The notes under the pieces: model-generated
Told to the model about the DNA's origin: nothing
Seen by the model: only the letters and a program-made list of their open reading frames with translations
The model's database searches: none
Program-made: the position numbers and the translations under genes
Assembly (NCBI GenBank): GCA_011065005.1
Contig: JAAKFP010000078.1
Location: 1-8,663 of the forward strand
Direction: 5' to 3'
DNA: 8,663 bases
From: Chlamydiota bacterium
Lineage (GTDB): Bacteria; Chlamydiota; Chlamydiia; Chlamydiales; Waddliaceae
Part shown: one piece after another, positions 5,906 through 8,663 of the stretch
Numbering within the stretch: the first letter of the stretch is position 1
Layout: each line of letters starts with the position of its first letter

Positions 5906-7265
5906 TACGATTTATCATTACGTTTGGGGTATTCCAATGCTTTTGTTGCTGATCGGTAATGGCCTCTTTCTGACGATTTCATTACGGGGGCTTCAGTTTC
6001 GATATCTCCCCTATGCATTGAAGCTGGTTTTTTTTCCTGATAAGGAGAGAGATAAAAAAGCTCAAGGGGACATCAGCAATTTTGAATCTTTAATGACGGC
6101 ATTGGCAGGATCGATAGGTATCGGCAATATTGCAGGAGTGTCAACGGCGCTTGCTGTGGGAGGGCTTGGTGCTTTGTTTTGGATGTGGGTTATGGCCCTG
6201 ATTGGTATGGCGACCAAGTATGCCGAAGCTATTTTAGCGGTAAAGTATCGTATTACAGATGACCGCGGAGAGATGTGTGGCGGGCCGATGCACTTCATCG
6301 AACAAGGGCTCGGATGGAAATGGCTCGCATCGAGTTTTGCTCTTTTCGGCGCTGTGGCAGCTTTTGGTGGCGGCAATATGATTCAAGCAAACTCTGTTGC
6401 CGACGTGATGGACCGAATGTTTCATGTTGATCCCTTGTGGACAGGAATCGTTCTAGCAGTCGTTACAGGCTCGATATTGCTTGGAGGCATAAAAAGTATT
6501 GGGAAAGTTGCCGCCTACTTAGTACCATTTATGGCTATTTTTTATATTTGTGGTGGATGTGTTATCCTTTTCAAGTGTTACGAGCGTGTACCCGCAGCTT
6601 TTGTTTCCATTATTAAACTTGCATTCACGGGGCAGGCAGCTTTTGGTGGCTTTGCAGGTTCGACAATGCTTATTACGTTGCAAGTTGGCCTTAGCCGTGG
6701 ATTAATGACGAGCGAAGCAGGACTCGGAACCGCCTCTATTGCTGCTGCGGCTGCTAAGACGGACACACCCGGGCGTCAGGCGATGGTTTCTATGACCGGG
6801 AGCTTTATTGCTACAGTGATTCTTTGCAGTGTAACAGGTCTCGTCCTGGCGGTTACTGATGTTTTTGGTGCGGTCGGCTCCGATGGTAAGCTTTTAAATG
6901 GCGCTTCTATGACGATGACTGCTTTTCAGTCTGTCATCCCCTGGGGAGGGTATATCGTTACCATTGGGCTTGTACTCTTTGCGCTGACGACGTTATTGGG
7001 CTGGGCGTATTACGGAGAAAAATGCTTGGAGTACCTCTGTGGAACAAAGGCGATTCCAATTTATCGAGGACTATTTATTTTGGTGATCATTCCAGGTGCC
7101 GTTCTTGATTTGGAGCTGGTTTGGAAAATTTCAGATATTACAAATGGCTTAATGGCTTATCCGAACCTCATTGGCATCACAGCACTTTCTAGTGTTGTTG
7201 TTGCTGAGACACGGGATTTCTTATCTATTGTTAAAGAGGAAAGAGTTGTTGAAGCCGGCGTTTAA
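5892..7265 (+). CDS. AGCS-family sodium:alanine/glycine symporter, copy 2
   Basis: A 457-residue paralogue of the preceding gene; over long stretches roughly half or more of the residues match by eye. The frame is open from an earlier ATG at 5832, but I chose 5892 because the N-terminus MEWLNTIYHYVWG then aligns with copy 1 and the overlap shrinks to 14 bp, typical of coupled translation. The signature GGLGALFWMWVMALIG is at 90-105, canonical GIGNIAGV at 76-83, GGGNMIQANS at 159-168 and WAYYGEK at 371-377. Unlike copy 1, the SNEAGLG motif reads TSEAGLG (273-279), losing the usual Asn, while GxGNI is kept. Cys residues occur in place of the usual small residues at 130 (EMCGG) and 220-223 (CGGC). 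The paralogues probably arose by tandem duplication and then diverged in specificity; the actual substrates are unknown. Confidence 0.95.
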   Translation: MEWLNTIYHYVWGIPMLLLLIGNGLFLTISLRGLQFRYLPYALKLVFFPDKERDKKAQGDISNFESLMTALAGSIGIGNIAGVSTALAVGGLGALFWMWVMALIGMATKYAEAILAVKYRITDDRGEMCGGPMHFIEQGLGWKWLASSFALFGAVAAFGGGNMIQANSVADVMDRMFHVDPLWTGIVLAVVTGSILLGGIKSIGKVAAYLVPFMAIFYICGGCVILFKCYERVPAAFVSIIKLAFTGQAAFGGFAGSTMLITLQVGLSRGLMTSEAGLGTASIAAAAAKTDTPGRQAMVSMTGSFIATVILCSVTGLVLAVTDVFGAVGSDGKLLNGASMTMTAFQSVIPWGGYIVTIGLVLFALTTLLGWAYYGEKCLEYLCGTKAIPIYRGLFILVIIPGAVLDLELVWKISDITNGLMAYPNLIGITALSSVVVAETRDFLSIVKEERVVEAGV

Positions 7266-7294
7266 AAGGAATCTAAAAAGGAGAGGGTAAAACC

Positions 7295-8158
7295 ATGTTT
7301 CAATTTCGTTTTTTTCTGTTGCTTCTTGTTTTCGCTACTAGTGCGGGGTTTGTTAAGGGAGAAGAGCAACCGGATTTCATCGTAGAAGGAGATGTAATAC
7401 TGAAGTCGTGGTGGCATTCGGGAAGGTCGCCGATACGAAAAAAAACCTTTTTTGAAGTCGATCCAATGATTACTCCTACCCATCGCTTTGTTGTTGATGC
7501 TGATTTTCAGTTCAGAATAGAGACTCCTCCCACCCGGAAAATTGGACATGTTGAAAGTATTGCTGCATTGGAGCCTCCCGCTGATTTTATTCTGGTACCT
7601 GGAAATATCACTTACAGCGCTCAATATTTCGGTTGGTTTGGAGTTTCTGAGGACCAGTTAGGACATTTTATTGATGCCGTTGTCGACCCCTTAGAGGCTG
7701 CAGGCTTGGAAGTGCATGTATGCCTTGGAGACAGTGACGTAAGTTATGGTGTCTTGGATTGGATAAAGGCGAGAGAAGGGGGATTACGATACAGCTTCCT
7801 GTATGGTGGCGTGCGTTTTATTTGCTGTGGCATGTATCCCGATGCGGAAACAGTTGAATGGCTGAAGACGATATCCAACGACCTTCCCGTAGTTGTTTTT
7901 TGGCATCATAATGTGAGCGGAGCTTATAGTGCGGATAATGATGCTCCTGGAGGGCAGTGGTGGACAGAAGAGGAGAGGAAGGCGGTATTTGATGTGCTTA
8001 CCGTAAGGTTTGATACGAAAGCCGTGTTTGTTGGCCATTGGCAATATTCTACGATATACTATTACCGAGGTATTCCCGTGGTTTTGGTAGGTGGAGACAA
8101 GTTTTGTGTCACGGATATTGATTCCGAGAAAAATCTCCATTTTTCTCTTGAGAAGTAG
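7295..8158 (+). CDS. Exported calcineurin-like phosphoesterase homologue with degenerate metal site
   Basis: A 287-residue protein with a Sec signal peptide (FRFFLLLLVFATSAGF, cleavage likely near VKG at 20-22), so probably periplasmic. The order and spacing of segments follow the calcineurin-like metallophosphoesterase fold, but the two-metal ligands are largely replaced. FVVDAD (66-70) stands where the family has DxH, PGN (102-104) for GD, LGDSD (144-148) for GNHD, FWHH (202-205) keeps the single His, and VGHWQ (246-250) replaces GHxH. At most a partial metal site remains, so it may be a binding protein or pseudoenzyme, or use an altered metal centre. The start is firm: AGGAGAGG (7279-7286) is the clearest ribosome site in the window, 8 nt before the ATG. 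It lies 29 bp after symporter copy 2, so co-transcription is likely; a functional link to amino-acid uptake is unproven. Confidence 0.8.
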   Translation: MFQFRFFLLLLVFATSAGFVKGEEQPDFIVEGDVILKSWWHSGRSPIRKKTFFEVDPMITPTHRFVVDADFQFRIETPPTRKIGHVESIAALEPPADFILVPGNITYSAQYFGWFGVSEDQLGHFIDAVVDPLEAAGLEVHVCLGDSDVSYGVLDWIKAREGGLRYSFLYGGVRFICCGMYPDAETVEWLKTISNDLPVVVFWHHNVSGAYSADNDAPGGQWWTEEERKAVFDVLTVRFDTKAVFVGHWQYSTIYYYRGIPVVLVGGDKFCVTDIDSEKNLHFSLEK

Positions 8159-8170
8159 TGAAACAAGTCA

Positions 8171-8236
8171 TAACCACAGAGATCACAGAGAGAGAGAAAT
8201 TAATCATTATTTCTCTCTCTGTGTTCTCTGTGGTTA
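8171..8236. repeat. CACAGAGA palindrome, possible terminator of the AGCS operon
   Basis: TAACCACAGAGA (8171-8182) pairs perfectly with TCTCTGTGGTTA (8225-8236). After a single T:T mismatch the helix continues through CACAGAGAG...AAAT (8184-8200) against ATTTCTCTC...GTG (8209-8223), with a 2-nt length difference and an 8-nt loop. The stem is about 28 bp, starting 12 nt after the operon's last stop. No U-tract follows directly, so it is not a textbook intrinsic terminator, but such a hairpin could protect or end the message. It shares the opening TAACCACAGA with the copy at 952-984. Confidence 0.85.
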
Positions 8237-8295
8237 AATCCTCTGATTACAAGGTACCTATCTTCTTGAGATGTAGATTGTCTTCTCGACAGTAG

Positions 8296-8317
8296 TATGA
8301 ACTTTTCCTTGTTCATA
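8296..8317. repeat. Short perfect inverted repeat
   Basis: TATGAAC (8296-8302) and GTTCATA (8311-8317) form a perfect 7-bp inverted repeat around an 8-nt pyrimidine-rich loop, TTTTCCTT. It could be a small hairpin or a dimeric regulator site, but no gene start lies nearby for it to control. Confidence 0.45.
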
Positions 8318-8348
8318 TCCTCAACATATACTATTTCTATTTTTTTTA

Positions 8349-8399
8349 TGTAGTATTTTGTCCGATTTTGTAGTATTTTGTCTGATTTTGTAGTATTTC
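8349..8399. repeat. 20-bp tandem direct repeat, about 2.5 units
   Basis: The unit TGTAGTATTTTGTCYGATTT occurs at 8349-8368 and 8369-8388 with one difference (C or T at the Y). A third copy begins at 8389 and stops matching after TGTAGTATTT. The 20-bp period with no spacer excludes a CRISPR array. It abuts the large inverted-repeat element, which appears to begin where the third unit breaks off. Confidence 0.85.
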
Positions 8400-8531
8400 A
8401 ATAAAAGGGGCCGGGGTCTGTGATGCGCGATTCTCTTATCGAAAAATGGAATTGTTCCATGATGCTTAACAAGTTTGTGAGATAAACTGTACAGAGAATC
8501 GCACATCGCAGCCCCGGCCCCTTTCCTTGAA
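8397..8531. repeat. MITE-like element with ~40-nt GC-rich inverted arms
   Basis: The left arm (8397-8436: TTCAA, two unmatched bases, then AAAAGGGGCCGGGG and on to GCGATTCTCT) is the reverse complement of the right arm (8493-8531, AGAGAATCGC through CCCCGGCCCC to TTGAA), with one bulged T and about four mismatches. Between the arms are TTATC (8436-8440), able to pair with GATAA (8481-8485), and a perfect inner hairpin, ATGGAA-TTG-TTCCAT (8446-8460). The GC-rich arms contrast sharply with the A/T-rich surroundings. There is no transposase and no clear target duplication. It could be a non-autonomous mobile element, or DNA specifying a large structured RNA or bidirectional terminator. Confidence 0.8.
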
Positions 8532-8628
8532 TTTCCCTCTTATGAGGTCAGGAGTTCTGAGATTAGAGCTCATTCCGTTGTCGATATTGCTGCCTTAAGC
8601 AGTGGCTTCGACTTTGAATATTTGTATA

Positions 8629-8663
8629 CAGCCTGAAGGGCTGGAATTGCAACAGCCTAGGGC
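8629..8663. repeat. REP-like hairpin repeat, cut by the window edge
   Basis: CAGCC-TGAAG-GGCTG (8629-8643) is a small hairpin, followed by CAGCCTAGGGC (8653-8663), whose GCC-TAG-GGC core is itself palindromic and looks like the first half of a second hairpin. Paired motifs of this form recur as dispersed REP-like elements in several bacterial phyla, as I recall; the copy here is incomplete and was not compared with any database. Confidence 0.5.

Larger units (their letters stand above)
8159..8663. other. Gene-free region rich in repeats
   Basis: No convincing protein-coding or known RNA gene lies in these 505 bases. A 61-codon minus-strand frame (8506-8321) runs through both a 20-bp tandem repeat and the large inverted repeat and looks spurious. 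The stretch is instead made of at least five repeat or hairpin structures listed separately. I see nothing distinctive between 8237 and 8295, or between 8532 and 8628. Confidence 0.7.

Noticed and set aside
8349..8399. CRISPR-like array
   Set aside because: The units are directly adjacent with a 20-bp period and no spacers; there are no cas genes.
8321..8506. 61-codon minus-strand frame in the right-hand gene-free region
   Set aside because: It runs through the right half of the inverted-repeat element and the 20-bp tandem repeats, has no ribosome site, and its composition follows the repeats rather than a protein.
8570..8656. 28-codon minus-strand open stretch (reading ALQAVYKYSKS and onward) that could be the tail of a gene
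   Set aside because: It is preceded in frame by TAG at 8659-8657, has no start codon and overlaps the REP-like repeat. There is no support for a gene.

Overview
The window looks like chromosome from a Gram-negative bacterium. It carries a lipobox protein, a Sec-exported protein and multi-spanning inner-membrane transporters, and its intergenic spaces are rich in palindromic repeats. The mix of a soluble NlpC/P60 endopeptidase, a class I DAHP synthase and alanine/glycine-type sodium symporters, together with weak Shine-Dalgarno sites, would suit an environmental (Parachlamydia/Waddlia-like) member of the Chlamydiota. That placement is inference only; nothing here proves it. There are no rRNA, tRNA, CRISPR, integrase or transposase genes.

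Left part (1-2601, all on the minus strand, so read right to left): aroG (DAHP synthase, first step of the shikimate pathway) overlaps by 32 bp a small putative lipoprotein gene. A CACAGA-type repeat follows, then a gene for a cytoplasmic-looking two-SH3b plus NlpC/P60 peptidoglycan-peptide endopeptidase. An open frame of at least 29 codons may begin a further gene that leaves the window at the left edge.

Centre (2630-4312, plus strand): a 560-residue protein starts only 28 bp from the divergent aroG start. It resembles the GH20/GH67 type of glycoside hydrolase (alpha/beta N-domain followed by a TIM-barrel-like region) but shows no catalytic motif I can identify. A near-consensus sigma70 promoter (TTGACA, 17 bp, TATGAT) overlaps the aroG start codon and points straight at this gene, placing transcription initiation almost on its ATG. 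The last 11 codons and the stop codon lie inside a palindromic CACAGAGA repeat.

Right part (4428-8158, plus strand): a promoter with nearby inverted repeats precedes an apparent three-gene operon. It holds two tandem AGCS-family sodium:amino-acid symporters (14 bp overlap) and an exported calcineurin-like phosphoesterase homologue that has lost most metal-ligand motifs. The two transporters differ from the usual family signature at complementary places, which suggests divided specificity.

Right edge (8159-8663): no gene. The region is packed with repeats: a strong CACAGAGA palindrome just after the operon, a short inverted repeat, a 20-bp tandem repeat, a roughly 135-bp MITE-like element with about 40-nt GC-rich inverted arms that begins where the tandem repeat breaks off, and the start of a REP-like hairpin repeat cut by the window end. 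The most unusual content is these repeats, the degenerate exported phosphoesterase and the unassigned glycosidase-like protein. I see no obvious multi-gene defence or biosynthetic system.
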